A stretch of 64,000 nt of DNA from UBA4416 sp943362175 (GTDB taxonomy: Bacteria; Bacteroidota; Bacteroidia; B-17B0; Aurantibacillaceae). The stretch spans positions 71,168 through 135,167 of the forward strand of contig CALRIU020000013.1 in NCBI GenBank assembly GCA_943362175.1, read 5' to 3'. Position numbers and translations under genes: made by a program. Positions 40,401 to 48,753 of this stretch are shown here, piece by piece. Every line of letters begins with the position of its first letter. Positions within the stretch are counted from its first letter, which is position 1. A model generated the notes under the pieces. It searched no databases, was not told where the DNA came from, and saw only the letters and a program-made list of their open reading frames with translations.

Positions 40401-40851
40401 CCGGTTCCTGAGCCGGAGCAATCACCTGTTCGACGACATGTTCATGATTTTCCTTAAATATGCTATGTAAAACTTCATGCCTGCCCGTTACAGCTTCAAA
40501 TGCTTTTTCAAAGGCCGTGAGGGAAAACGCGCCACGGATCTCATACGCTACGGACATGTTATAGGCCAGGTTGGCATCTTCAAACTGGCTTAAAACCCAC
40601 AGCCGCCGTTGTTTGGAAGACACCGGATAGGAAAGCGCCTGTCGTACATTGGGGATGAATGAAGAGGTCTGATCTTTTACAGGCTGGTGTGCGTGGGTTT
40701 TTAAATAGGAGACAATCAGGTCCTTTTTCTCTTTTATTTCCTCCAGCAGGGCTGCATCGATTTTACCCGAACCGGTGAACAGTTTTAATTTACCGTCGAC
40801 CAGGTCTAGCACAACATGATTGTCATTTATTTTTTTCAATAATTCGATCAT
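37462..40851 (-). CDS. Non-ribosomal peptide synthetase, one module: dock-C-A(Val)-T
   Basis: The protein has 1129 residues. Residues 1-55 form a TubC-type beta-hairpin docking domain (VVLDLVDGKLKLF then a helix pair). The C domain follows (SSKQRRLWVLS, about 80; HHIICDGWS, about 205), then the A domain (YTSGSTGQPKG, about 667) and the T domain (MGINSI, about 1052, where GIN replaces the usual GGH/GGD). The pocket code by eye is DAFWLGGTF, one residue from the known Val code DAFWIGGTF. It should attach Val to the glyceryl carboxyl delivered by the previous protein. The last 25 residues look helical and lack the strand-like tail, which fits a downstream partner that begins with a KS domain. 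It overlaps the upstream gene by four bases and the downstream PKS gene by eight. Confidence 0.95.
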   Translation of the reverse strand: MIELLKKINDNHVVLDLVDGKLKLFTGSGKIDAALLEEIKEKKDLIVSYLKTHAHQPVKDQTSSFIPNVRQALSYPVSSKQRRLWVLSQFEDANLAYNMSVAYEIRGAFSLTAFEKAFEAVTGRHEVLHSIFKENHEHVVEQVIAPAQEPGMAYHDVSSCSEEEVQQHIREEIAKAFDVSEGPLYRLSVMKRSEERHILVLVIHHIICDGWSMEVLIKDLLSLYIAYRNGTDSTLKPLRIQYKDYAAWEQEQMQHADFKSHESYWLQQFAGELPVLSLKGDYPRPAIKTYHGGLVKLAVPPETLAGLRNFVQAEGGTLFMGLLAVVNTLFYRYTGQTDQIIGSPIAGRNHVDLEDQVGFYVNTLALRTRFKAGSSFRDLFGIVKTLTLEAYTHQIYPFDELIDSLELTKDISRSVLFDVMLTLRSNNFSHAIAEKLPGDTEIVLSESHKTSSKFDFTFEFIESGNDLLFQIEYNSDIYRQETVEKAGRHFLQLMDAALAEPDKMLDKLPYLGKEETAQLLYGFNDTAAPYPGGKTIAALFEEQVEQSPDKIALLFEEKEYTYASLNGLANRFSRYLQNGFALQAHDLIGILLDRSDRLILSVLSILKSGCVYVPIDPQAPESRIDYMKRDGGLKVVIDEALLSRFFEVQQNYSEENEPHAISSDAPAYVLYTSGSTGQPKGVMVSHKNVIRLVKADNYAKLKGDEVILSTGAISFDATTFEYWGALLNGGTLVLCRQEQLLDPELLTKEIDKRQVNTMWFTAGWLNQLVDTHPGVFAKLRLLLTGGDVISPVHIQKLKQEYPGLRIINGYGPTENTTFSACYPVEQPMPSIPIGKPVSNSSVYIFDDYGQLVPVGIIGELFLGGDGVAIGYLNNPGTTFEKFIDNPYKKNERLYKSGDMGRWLPDGNIEFFGRRDGQVKIRGYRVELGEIKSVLQDMPGINEALVLYTGQKDRDKQLIAYLVAGKEPSTIEIKEFLSARLPLYMHPDCYIRVPEFPLTANGKIDYKALPEPSEDSMPAGTEHVKPINKIEEEILQIILTLLSKESISVQDNFFDMGINSIKMIRLSKQLNQHFGRTDQVVTLFRFPTIRKMAEYMTASVPVDILDEEKIEDSMNIFQNTILDFNKLQNE
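40687..40851 (-). other. TubC-type beta-hairpin docking domain, basic hairpin
   Basis: The first 55 residues show the family pattern: helix LLKKI, hairpin VVLDLVDGKLKLFTGSGK, helix AALLEEIKEKKDLIVSYL. Such domains bind the C-terminal strand of the upstream protein. The hairpin is Lys-rich, and the upstream protein ends in the acidic tail IEIEL, so the charges are complementary. Confidence 0.82.
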
Positions 40852-43800
40852 AACTCTATCTCAATTAATCCTTCCGTCGTCTTGTTTTCATTATTGTAGT
40901 GCTTCATAAAATCGATCTGAACGGCAAGGTTCTCCAGCACTGAGTTTTTGAAGAACAGATCAAGGCTGATGAAGGTGTTGAAGTGCCTGTTTATCCTCGA
41001 CAGAATTTTAGTTGCTTTAATGCTATCTCCGCCTAAGAGGAAAAAATCATCCTGCCTGCCAATTGTTTCTTCATTCAAAAGCTCCTTCCACAAATTACCG
41101 ATATATACCTCTGTATCTGTTGAAAGGGCGGCATAAGGCATCCTGACCTGACTGGTCCTGACATTCCGTTTTGCCGCCTCTGCCGCCTGCTCATAAACAT
41201 GCTCGAGCGAGCCTTTTGCAGAGGCCATTTCCTTTAAAAATAGCTCGTAACTACGGGTGTTGGTGTTTCTTTTATCATCAGTACCCTCTGCTTTCAGCTC
41301 CTGCTGAGGCCTGTTATTGCTTTCGGTATGCCACTCCATCTCCTCAGGATTTATATTCTGCAGGGTCGAGCTGTTCAGGATGTCAGATCCGTCCAGCGCT
41401 TTCACTTTCGCTACAAAATCTTCGGCGGGCTGGTTGCGCGGGCTTTTTGTAAAAAGGATCCTGACCTTTGTGATATTCCTCTGTTGTGCTTCCGCTCCTG
41501 CTTTTCTAAGCATCTCATACTCTACTCCTCTACCCATCGCCCTGCAGCTTAGCAACAGGCCCTCAATGGTGAGCTCATCGCCGATAGCAAGGAACAGAAC
41601 GCCTACAAGCCCGTAATCACCAAAGCGGTCTGATACGTTTACCGTATAAATCTTATGACCGGGAGTTGTATTGTATGCATGAACTTCGTCTGCCGAACGT
41701 ATTTTTTTGTTGGTATTGAACTGATTGGTCCGTTGCGTGAGCTGAGCCACCCTTTCCACATGTTCAGGCGCCAGCTCACGGATATCTATGACGACTTTCA
41801 GCTGTTCCATGAATTTAGTATAGCTTTTTATGCCTTTCATTTCCCTGCTGCGCTGTGCATTTTCTTTATACATCTGCGTCCTGTTGGCATCTTCCTGGGT
41901 GGTATGCATATTGCCGAAGCACCAGAGATTTGAAATGAAATCGGCATGCTCGCGGGCATTTTCAGGTATTTCCAGGACTAAAACATCCGGACAGTTTTCC
42001 CTTACTTCCGCGCACTCTACCTGGCTATCATCCAAAAATACAAAGCTGTCCGTGGAAAGGTTCAGCTCTTCTGCAATCCCTCGGATATTTTCGGATTTTC
42101 TCTCCCAGTTTATTTTATAGCTTACGAAATCTTCCAGGGAAAGCGGCATTTCTTTGTTCTGAAAAAAGTCCAGGACTTCCTGTTCATTATTTTTGCTGCA
42201 GATAGCCAACAGGAAGCCTTTATTTTTCAGCGCTTTTAATTGCTGCTGAAACAACACATGCTCGTGTTTCAGTATTACTCCGGCTTCGCCATCCTCACCT
42301 AATACGCCCGACCATAAGGTATTATCACAATCCACCACAATAACCTTAGGCCTTATCTCCGACCGGTGCATATAGTAGTGCTTCATCAGATGAATACCAA
42401 GACTTGTATACATTTGATCGGTATAGGGAATCCCGGACAGGTCGTCGGAAACAGCATCATACATATCCGCAACAGCGTATCTTGAATCCAGCTCTCCGGC
42501 ATGAAGCACCGTGGTGTTTTTCAATTTATCCCGGATTTCACGCGTAAAGGCTGAGCTCAGGTCAGTGACCAGCTCTGTCATCTGAAGATCCTCTTTCCCG
42601 GGAATTTCAGGGCAGAGAACAATCATATTCCGGCCTGTAGCGGAATGCGTGTTGTTAAGCAGTCCTGAAAGGAGGAACTCTTTAAACTCACAGAGGCTCG
42701 CTTTTTTACGCTCAAAATCCAGGTCCTTAGCCTGATACCTGTAAGCGTCCTGCCACCTGATAAACAATACATTAAACAGCCCCTGGCCGGAATAGAAGCT
42801 GCTGTTGGGATTCGTAATGTTTTGAACCACCTGGTTATAAGGGGCGAAGTGAATGTGCGGATGATCGGGAAGCTTATTGCCCAGAAGCCTTAACGTCGGC
42901 TCAATGGGCTCAGCAACAAATGTTGAGTTCAGATATATCGCTCCACGTTTATACATCTGAAGACCGTCACAAACATCAGCAACCGTTTTATGCAGATTTC
43001 CAGAAAGGGCTCCTGCCAGGCATTTCAGGTCATTCAGCATCGAATGGATCCTGGTTGAAGAATAAAGATCAGTATTATACTCAAGATCAAGCTTCAGCTC
43101 ATTATTGACTTCTCTGAAATAGAATGATAAATCAAACTTGCTGGTCACAATTTCTCCGCTGCCATATTCGGAGATCGTCAAGCCTTCCGGCATGTCATCC
43201 GATTTCCCGTTCATGGAGGAGCCTGCATTTTGAAGCACCACCAACACGTCATAAAGGGCATTTCTGCTTAAATCCCTTTTTAAATGAAGGTCTTTTACCA
43301 GTTCGTCAAAAGGGAAGGACTGATGAGCGTAGGCCTCCCAGACGGTCTGTTTTACTTCCTCCAGCATGTTGCCGATCGTCATGCCTGTATTGAATCGGGT
43401 TCTTAACGCCAGGGTATTCACATAAAACCCTACCTGATTCTCCAGCTCCTCGCTATCTCTTCCGGCAATCGGCGAGCCGACAATCAGATCCGCCTGATCC
43501 GTATACCTGTACAACAGCATCTTCACCAGCCCCACCAAAGCGGCAAACAAGGTCATTTCTTTTGATTTGGCAAGATCTTTCAGCAAGCCCGATTCCTTCC
43601 CGTTAAACTGGATCCCGGCTACTGCTCCGGCATATGTTTTTTCGGCCGGGCGGCTTTTTTCGGTTGGCATATCGAGTACCGGAATTTCTCCTGAAAACTT
43701 CTCAAGCCAGTAATTCCGGTGTTCTTCATAGCTTTTGCTCTGCACCAGATTCAATTGCCAGGCGGTATAATCCTTATACTGAATAGTCAAAACAGGCAAC

Positions 43801-46800
43801 TCACTAGTCGCGTTTCGCTTGAGTGAATTGTAGTACTGAAATAATTCCCGTTTCAAAATCCCCATGGACCAACCATCTCCGGCTATATGATGAATCACAT
43901 ACAACATCACATATTTATTTTCCGCTATGTGAAACACCGTGCCCCTGATCATCAGATCATGCTGCAGGTCGAAGGTTTCTTCCAGGCTTGATTGAATATG
44001 GTGCTGCAAGTCCTCCACCGTGAGGTTCCTGTAATCCATTATTTTAAGACTGAATTCCGCTTCTGAAACAGGGATGACCACTTGCTTTATCTCTCCCTCG
44101 CTATTTGACCGGTATACCGTCCGGAGTATTTCATGCCGGTCAATTATTTTTTGAAAGGCGCTTTCCAATACCTTATGGTCTAAATCTCCACCGATGATAT
44201 AAATACCGGGCATGTTATAGGCCTGGTTTCCTCCTTTGAACTGGCTCAAAAGCCATATCCGTTTTTGCGCGGAAGAAAGGTCATAAGAATCGGCTGTGGC
44301 TATTTGCGGGATCGTCACTCCTATTTCCGGTGCTGTATAGCCAAGCCTGTAAGCCATGTCCTTTGTCATTGAACTCAGCTTATACATCCCTTTTTCCCGC
44401 CAGCGGTCGATGGAATCTGTATCGATCTTCTGGTGCTGTGTCAGGAATTTTACATCCCCGATCATTTTTGATTCTTTATGAATCCCATCCACCATTTTCA
44501 CCTTCTTATCGCCGTAGACGTCTATCATTTTATCCTGGTACACAACTCCAATGCGATGGCACAGTTGCCTGACCGTTGCCTCCGGAGCTTTCACCAGGGA
44601 TTCATAATTTACCTGAATGTACTGCTCCGGCCTCAGGCCATTTTTGAAGTTCAGGATATTGTCGTGGCAGTTGAGCCATTCCAACTCCCCGGTTTCCAGG
44701 GCATTGAATGGTGTCTTATACCTGTATATCTGATCCATTTTTGCTTCCATGTAGGACAGCAGGGTCGATTGGGGATTCCGGACCAGGTGAATGAAAACCG
44801 CATCCGGGCACTGCCTTTGTATTGCCTGTAAAAAACTCAGCGAATAGGCATAGGAAGGCGTTTTATCCACTAAGATCCTGCCCTTCAGCTTCCCCTGAAT
44901 CCATTGATACACCTCATACGTCAGCTGCCGGTCCCTTTCCTTATCTGAAACGATGCTCTTTGCTTCCTCTACCGCGATCCCTTCCAGCTCCATAATGGTT
45001 CTGGTCAGTCCTTCTTTCAGAAATTCAAATTTCCCCGACAACCTTGTCTTTCTGTCCGACATCGTCTCAAAACCGGCAAGCTCCAGCTCAGGCGGAGAAA
45101 ACAGCTGATCGTTGCCTGCCAGAATAACCCTTAACAAGGTAGAGCCCGATCTTGGAGGAGCCAGGATAAAAACCGCCTTTTCTAATTTCCCTTCAGGCTG
45201 CTTACTGTTCACCGGCTCAATAGAGCTCCTGAACGTTTCCAATTCTGCATGGCCAATTTCCTTAAAGCTGCTTAAGGCATTTTTAGCAGCGATGTATTGA
45301 GCAAACAGCTCAGGTGTAGGATACTCGAAAAGAGTAGCGAGCTGAAAGATCTCATCAAATACTTTTTGAAGCTTATTAATGATTTTAATGGCAATGATAC
45401 TATCGCCGCCGATCTCAAAGAGGTTATCTTTTATGCTTAAGGTGTTTTCCGGGATATTTAACACCTCGCACCAGGCCTTAACTATCTTTTCTTCGGTATT
45501 GTTCGTTGCAGCATAATGTCCGCTTTCCTTTTTCAGTACTCCTTCCGAAGGATCCGGCAGCGCGTTTTTGTCTATCTTCCCGTTCACCGTCAATGGAAAC
45601 TCATCCAGGCTTATAAAGTAGGAAGGCAGCATATAGGACGGCAGGCTTTGCTTTAAAAAATCCTTCAGCTCATCCGCTTCCACTGTTTCATTACAGATAA
45701 TATAGGCTACAAGCTGTTTATCTTCTTCATTTATCGTTCGTGCAATCACAATGGCCGATTCTATAAACTCATGCTTCAGCAAGGTATTTTCGATTTCGCC
45801 CAGTTCAATTCTGTATCCTCTTATTTTAACCTGGTTGTCGAGCCTGCCAAGGTATTCCATTTCCCCGTTTTCAAGAAGGATTACCTGATCCCCGGTTCTG
45901 TATAACCTCTCGCCTTGTTTAAACGGATGATCGATAAACCGTTCTTTGGTGAGCTTTTCACGGTTCAGGTAGCCCCTGGCCACACCGGCTCCGCCAACAA
46001 AAAGCTCGCCCGGAACGCCGTACGGCACAAGCGTGTTGTTATTCATCACATAACAGCTGAGCGTAGGAATCGGTACACCTATATTGCTGGTGCCTTTCCG
46101 GATCTCTGTGTGAGTAATTTCCTTGTAGGTAACATGCACGGTGGTTTCGGTAATGCCATACATGTTGATCAGTTTCATAGCAGGGAAAGTAGCATGCCAA
46201 CGCTCCAATACAGCGGGCTTGAGCATTTCACCGCCAAATATGATATACCTGAGCTTAAACCCGGAGATCTTATTTTCCCAAACTTCATGCTGCAGGTTAT
46301 TAAAGGCTGTCGGGGTTTGGTTCAAGACCGTTACCTGGTGGTTTATCACTAAGTTCAGGTATTCTTTCGGCTCCCTGGCTATATGATCCGGTACAATGAC
46401 CAATTTCCCTCCGAAAAGTAAGGCGCCAAAAATCTCCCATACCGAAAAATCGAAGCAATGCGAATGAAACATGGTCCATACGTCTTTTTCATTAAAGTGA
46501 AACAGGTCCTCCTCGTTCTTAAACAGCCTCACGACATTCTGATGCTCCACCATGACTCCTTTAGGATAGCCTGTTGTTCCGGATGTATAAATAATATAGG
46601 CGAGCTGACCGGATGCTATAAGCACATTCAGATTGGTATCTGCATACTCATTCCGTTTTTCAAAAAAGGCGCTGTAATCAGCATCGTCCACCATGATCCT
46701 GGGCTGGCTATCTTTCACGATGTACTTAATCCGGTCTTCCGGATAATTTTTATCTACCGGAATATAGCAGGCACCGCATTTCAGGATACCCAAAAGAGCA

Positions 46801-48746
46801 ACCATCATCCTGTTACTTTTTTCCAGCATCAATCCTACCTTATCGCCTGAATCGACATGGTAAGTATGTTGCAAGTACCGGGCAAACTGGTTCGCTAGCC
46901 GGTTCAGCTCCTCATAAGAAAGCGTGTCGCCCTCAAAAACAAGGGCTTTATGGGTTGGTGTCGATAACACCTGCGCTTCAAATAAGTGTACAACGGAGCT
47001 GCCTTCTGGATAGGCCACGGCGGTTCTATCCAGGCGTGACACGAGTTGCTGCTGCTCATCGGGCGATAAAATATCAAGATGAGCAATCGCTTGCCCGGCG
47101 TCTGCCGAAACATGTGTCATCATCTGAACAAGATGCCCTGCAAAGCGTTCCATGGATACTGCATCAAACAGATCTGTATTGTATAGAAAGGTCAGGCTGA
47201 CAGAACCGTTAGTTTCAAACACTTTACAGATGATGTCGAACTTACTGGTCAGGTACTCGGCCTCTTTGTAGTTACTTACCTGAAGCTCATGCCCTTTATT
47301 TTTGTTTTCCTCCTCTGTTTTTGTGCTGGTAAACATCACCAGCATATCAAATAAAGGACTGCGACTCAGATCCCGCTTCAGTGCCAACTCTTCAACCAGG
47401 GAGTCGAAAGGATAGCTATCGTGCTCAAAAGCATCAAGGGTTACTTTTTTAACGTGTTCAAACAACCCTTTAAATGTAATGGCTTCATCAAAATCAAACT
47501 TCAACGCGATGGTATTGACATAAAAACCAATCTGATTTTCCAGCTCTGCATGATTTCTGCCGGAAACGGGGCTTCCAAGCACCAACCTGTTTTGACCGGT
47601 ATAACGGTAAAGCATGGCTGTTACCAGGCTCAACATGCCTATAAACAAGGTGCCTTTTTCTTTGTAGACCAGCCGGTTAAATCCTTTGGTGATTTCATCG
47701 TCAATCGCCAGGTGGATTTCTGCCCCGTTATATGTTTTAAGCTTCGGGCGGGGTTTGCTGAAAGGAAGCTCCAGGGCCGGAACCCTTGTTTTAAATTGGT
47801 TTAACCAGTACGCCCTGTGAGGCGCTGCTTTATCTCCCGCCAGTAATGCCTGTTGGTACACGGCATAGTCTTTATATTGAATCCGCAATCCAGGCAATAC
47901 AGCATCGTTGTTGTAGAGGGCCAGCAGTTCACTGATCATGATGTTCAGGGACCAGGCATCACAAATGATATGATGAATGACAATTGTAAAGACGGATGCG
48001 GTGTCGTTGAGTCTGAAAAGAGCGGCACAGAAGAGCGGCCCTTCCTCAAAATGAAACTTCCTGCCGGCTATTTGCCTCAGGTGCTGCCGGAGGCTTTCCT
48101 TTTGATCCGTTTCCCGGGAGAGGTCTGTTTGCTCTATTTCAAAGCTGATGTCCCCGGCTGCCTGAATGTACTGGTACACATGCCCATCCTCATTTTCCTT
48201 AAATACAGTGCGCAGGATTTCATGCCGCTCTATTAACCGTGTAAAACAATTTTCCAGTCTTTCAAGATCGATGCTTCCTTTAAACTCATACACTTCCGGA
48301 ACGTTATAGGCTACCGATCCACCTTCAAACCTGCTTAATATCCATAAACTTTTTTGGGCGGAAGATAAGGGGTAATCATCTCTCAGACCGGCAGGAATGA
48401 GCTCAGGCTCGCCCCCGTTTCTGTTGATGATGTGTGCCGAAGGGGAAAGGCTGCTATTTCCGTTTATGGGAGCTGTGATGTTCAGCTTTTCCAGATCAAT
48501 ATCTCCATTGGCGTTATAGGGGATCTGCTCTGTATAAATTAAACGGAGATCGCCCTGGTAATGGTGTGTCAAGCCGGAAAGATAAGATGCGGCTTTGTCT
48601 TTAAAGTCCTCTTCCTTACCTTCCACAATCACATAAATCTGATTGCCCGGGCCACTAACGATCTCAAAGCCTAACTGGTGAGCCAGGAGCTTTCTTTTCG
48701 CAACCGACAAGCCTGAAATTTTCTCTAATAAGTCCATATTACTCAA
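40848..48746 (-). CDS. NRPS with embedded sulfotransferase and FkbH glyceryl-loading domains: C-A(Thr)-T-ST-C-FkbH-T
   Basis: This 2632-residue protein is the most unusual in the window. Order: an N-terminal fragment like the tail of an A domain (1-95); C1 (HHIICDAWS, about 260); A (YTSGTTGYPKG, about 715) with code DFWNIGMVH, the standard threonine code; T1 (IGGDSI, about 1114); a PAPS-type sulfotransferase (about 1188-1468); C2 (HHIAGDGWS, about 1620); a FkbH-like HAD domain (about 1930-2472); and T2 (LGGDSI, about 2575). It should load Thr, possibly sulfate its hydroxyl on the carrier, then join the chain to a glyceryl group that FkbH places on T2. Because glycerate offers a hydroxyl and not an amine, C2 would form an ester. 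The protein ends with the acidic tail GLIEIEL. Its stop overlaps the start of the next gene by four bases (ATGA), which implies translational coupling. Confidence 0.94.
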   Translation of the reverse strand: MSNMDLLEKISGLSVAKRKLLAHQLGFEIVSGPGNQIYVIVEGKEEDFKDKAASYLSGLTHHYQGDLRLIYTEQIPYNANGDIDLEKLNITAPINGNSSLSPSAHIINRNGGEPELIPAGLRDDYPLSSAQKSLWILSRFEGGSVAYNVPEVYEFKGSIDLERLENCFTRLIERHEILRTVFKENEDGHVYQYIQAAGDISFEIEQTDLSRETDQKESLRQHLRQIAGRKFHFEEGPLFCAALFRLNDTASVFTIVIHHIICDAWSLNIMISELLALYNNDAVLPGLRIQYKDYAVYQQALLAGDKAAPHRAYWLNQFKTRVPALELPFSKPRPKLKTYNGAEIHLAIDDEITKGFNRLVYKEKGTLFIGMLSLVTAMLYRYTGQNRLVLGSPVSGRNHAELENQIGFYVNTIALKFDFDEAITFKGLFEHVKKVTLDAFEHDSYPFDSLVEELALKRDLSRSPLFDMLVMFTSTKTEEENKNKGHELQVSNYKEAEYLTSKFDIICKVFETNGSVSLTFLYNTDLFDAVSMERFAGHLVQMMTHVSADAGQAIAHLDILSPDEQQQLVSRLDRTAVAYPEGSSVVHLFEAQVLSTPTHKALVFEGDTLSYEELNRLANQFARYLQHTYHVDSGDKVGLMLEKSNRMMVALLGILKCGACYIPVDKNYPEDRIKYIVKDSQPRIMVDDADYSAFFEKRNEYADTNLNVLIASGQLAYIIYTSGTTGYPKGVMVEHQNVVRLFKNEEDLFHFNEKDVWTMFHSHCFDFSVWEIFGALLFGGKLVIVPDHIAREPKEYLNLVINHQVTVLNQTPTAFNNLQHEVWENKISGFKLRYIIFGGEMLKPAVLERWHATFPAMKLINMYGITETTVHVTYKEITHTEIRKGTSNIGVPIPTLSCYVMNNNTLVPYGVPGELFVGGAGVARGYLNREKLTKERFIDHPFKQGERLYRTGDQVILLENGEMEYLGRLDNQVKIRGYRIELGEIENTLLKHEFIESAIVIARTINEEDKQLVAYIICNETVEADELKDFLKQSLPSYMLPSYFISLDEFPLTVNGKIDKNALPDPSEGVLKKESGHYAATNNTEEKIVKAWCEVLNIPENTLSIKDNLFEIGGDSIIAIKIINKLQKVFDEIFQLATLFEYPTPELFAQYIAAKNALSSFKEIGHAELETFRSSIEPVNSKQPEGKLEKAVFILAPPRSGSTLLRVILAGNDQLFSPPELELAGFETMSDRKTRLSGKFEFLKEGLTRTIMELEGIAVEEAKSIVSDKERDRQLTYEVYQWIQGKLKGRILVDKTPSYAYSLSFLQAIQRQCPDAVFIHLVRNPQSTLLSYMEAKMDQIYRYKTPFNALETGELEWLNCHDNILNFKNGLRPEQYIQVNYESLVKAPEATVRQLCHRIGVVYQDKMIDVYGDKKVKMVDGIHKESKMIGDVKFLTQHQKIDTDSIDRWREKGMYKLSSMTKDMAYRLGYTAPEIGVTIPQIATADSYDLSSAQKRIWLLSQFKGGNQAYNMPGIYIIGGDLDHKVLESAFQKIIDRHEILRTVYRSNSEGEIKQVVIPVSEAEFSLKIMDYRNLTVEDLQHHIQSSLEETFDLQHDLMIRGTVFHIAENKYVMLYVIHHIAGDGWSMGILKRELFQYYNSLKRNATSELPVLTIQYKDYTAWQLNLVQSKSYEEHRNYWLEKFSGEIPVLDMPTEKSRPAEKTYAGAVAGIQFNGKESGLLKDLAKSKEMTLFAALVGLVKMLLYRYTDQADLIVGSPIAGRDSEELENQVGFYVNTLALRTRFNTGMTIGNMLEEVKQTVWEAYAHQSFPFDELVKDLHLKRDLSRNALYDVLVVLQNAGSSMNGKSDDMPEGLTISEYGSGEIVTSKFDLSFYFREVNNELKLDLEYNTDLYSSTRIHSMLNDLKCLAGALSGNLHKTVADVCDGLQMYKRGAIYLNSTFVAEPIEPTLRLLGNKLPDHPHIHFAPYNQVVQNITNPNSSFYSGQGLFNVLFIRWQDAYRYQAKDLDFERKKASLCEFKEFLLSGLLNNTHSATGRNMIVLCPEIPGKEDLQMTELVTDLSSAFTREIRDKLKNTTVLHAGELDSRYAVADMYDAVSDDLSGIPYTDQMYTSLGIHLMKHYYMHRSEIRPKVIVVDCDNTLWSGVLGEDGEAGVILKHEHVLFQQQLKALKNKGFLLAICSKNNEQEVLDFFQNKEMPLSLEDFVSYKINWERKSENIRGIAEELNLSTDSFVFLDDSQVECAEVRENCPDVLVLEIPENAREHADFISNLWCFGNMHTTQEDANRTQMYKENAQRSREMKGIKSYTKFMEQLKVVIDIRELAPEHVERVAQLTQRTNQFNTNKKIRSADEVHAYNTTPGHKIYTVNVSDRFGDYGLVGVLFLAIGDELTIEGLLLSCRAMGRGVEYEMLRKAGAEAQQRNITKVRILFTKSPRNQPAEDFVAKVKALDGSDILNSSTLQNINPEEMEWHTESNNRPQQELKAEGTDDKRNTNTRSYELFLKEMASAKGSLEHVYEQAAEAAKRNVRTSQVRMPYAALSTDTEVYIGNLWKELLNEETIGRQDDFFLLGGDSIKATKILSRINRHFNTFISLDLFFKNSVLENLAVQIDFMKHYNNENKTTEGLIEIEL
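41325..42960 (-). other. FkbH-like domain (HAD family, glyceryl loading)
   Basis: The signature DCDNTLWSGVLGEDG (about 42300-42335) is the HAD phosphatase motif in the form typical of FkbH proteins. An N-terminal portion precedes it (FAPYNQVVQNI, FNVLFIRWQDAYRY). The LAICSKNNEQEV segment and the C-terminal acetyltransferase-like part (LTQRTNQFNTNKK) follow, so the domain looks complete. The family dephosphorylates 1,3-bisphosphoglycerate and transfers glyceryl to a carrier protein, here the T domain just after it. Confidence 0.92.
44340..45190 (-). other. Embedded PAPS-dependent sulfotransferase domain
   Basis: The domain begins with FILAPPRSGSTLLRVI, the 5'-phosphosulfate binding loop of PAPS sulfotransferases. 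It continues with LVDKTPSYAYS and IHLVRNPQSTLLSYMEAK, which holds the Arg and Ser of the 3'-phosphate site. It spans about 280 residues, the normal size for this family (Sulfotransfer_3 / CurM-like). It lies between the Thr-loading T domain and the next C domain, so the likeliest acceptor is the hydroxyl of carrier-bound Thr; the downstream glyceryl hydroxyl is an alternative. Sulfation could be a final decoration or could make a leaving group, as the CurM sulfotransferase does in curacin. Confidence 0.88.
48470..48746 (-). other. A-domain C-terminal-subdomain remnant at a protein N terminus
   Basis: Residues about 35-90 follow the last part of an A domain: an IYVIVEG strand, a helix, then IPYNANGDIDLEKLN, which matches the A10 element (usually NGKIDR). 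The catalytic Lys is replaced by Asp (NGDID). No A-domain core precedes it and no T domain follows; a complete C domain begins at about residue 122. It may be a scar of a deleted module or a reused docking fold. Confidence 0.55.
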
Positions 48747-48753
48747 ATCAATT

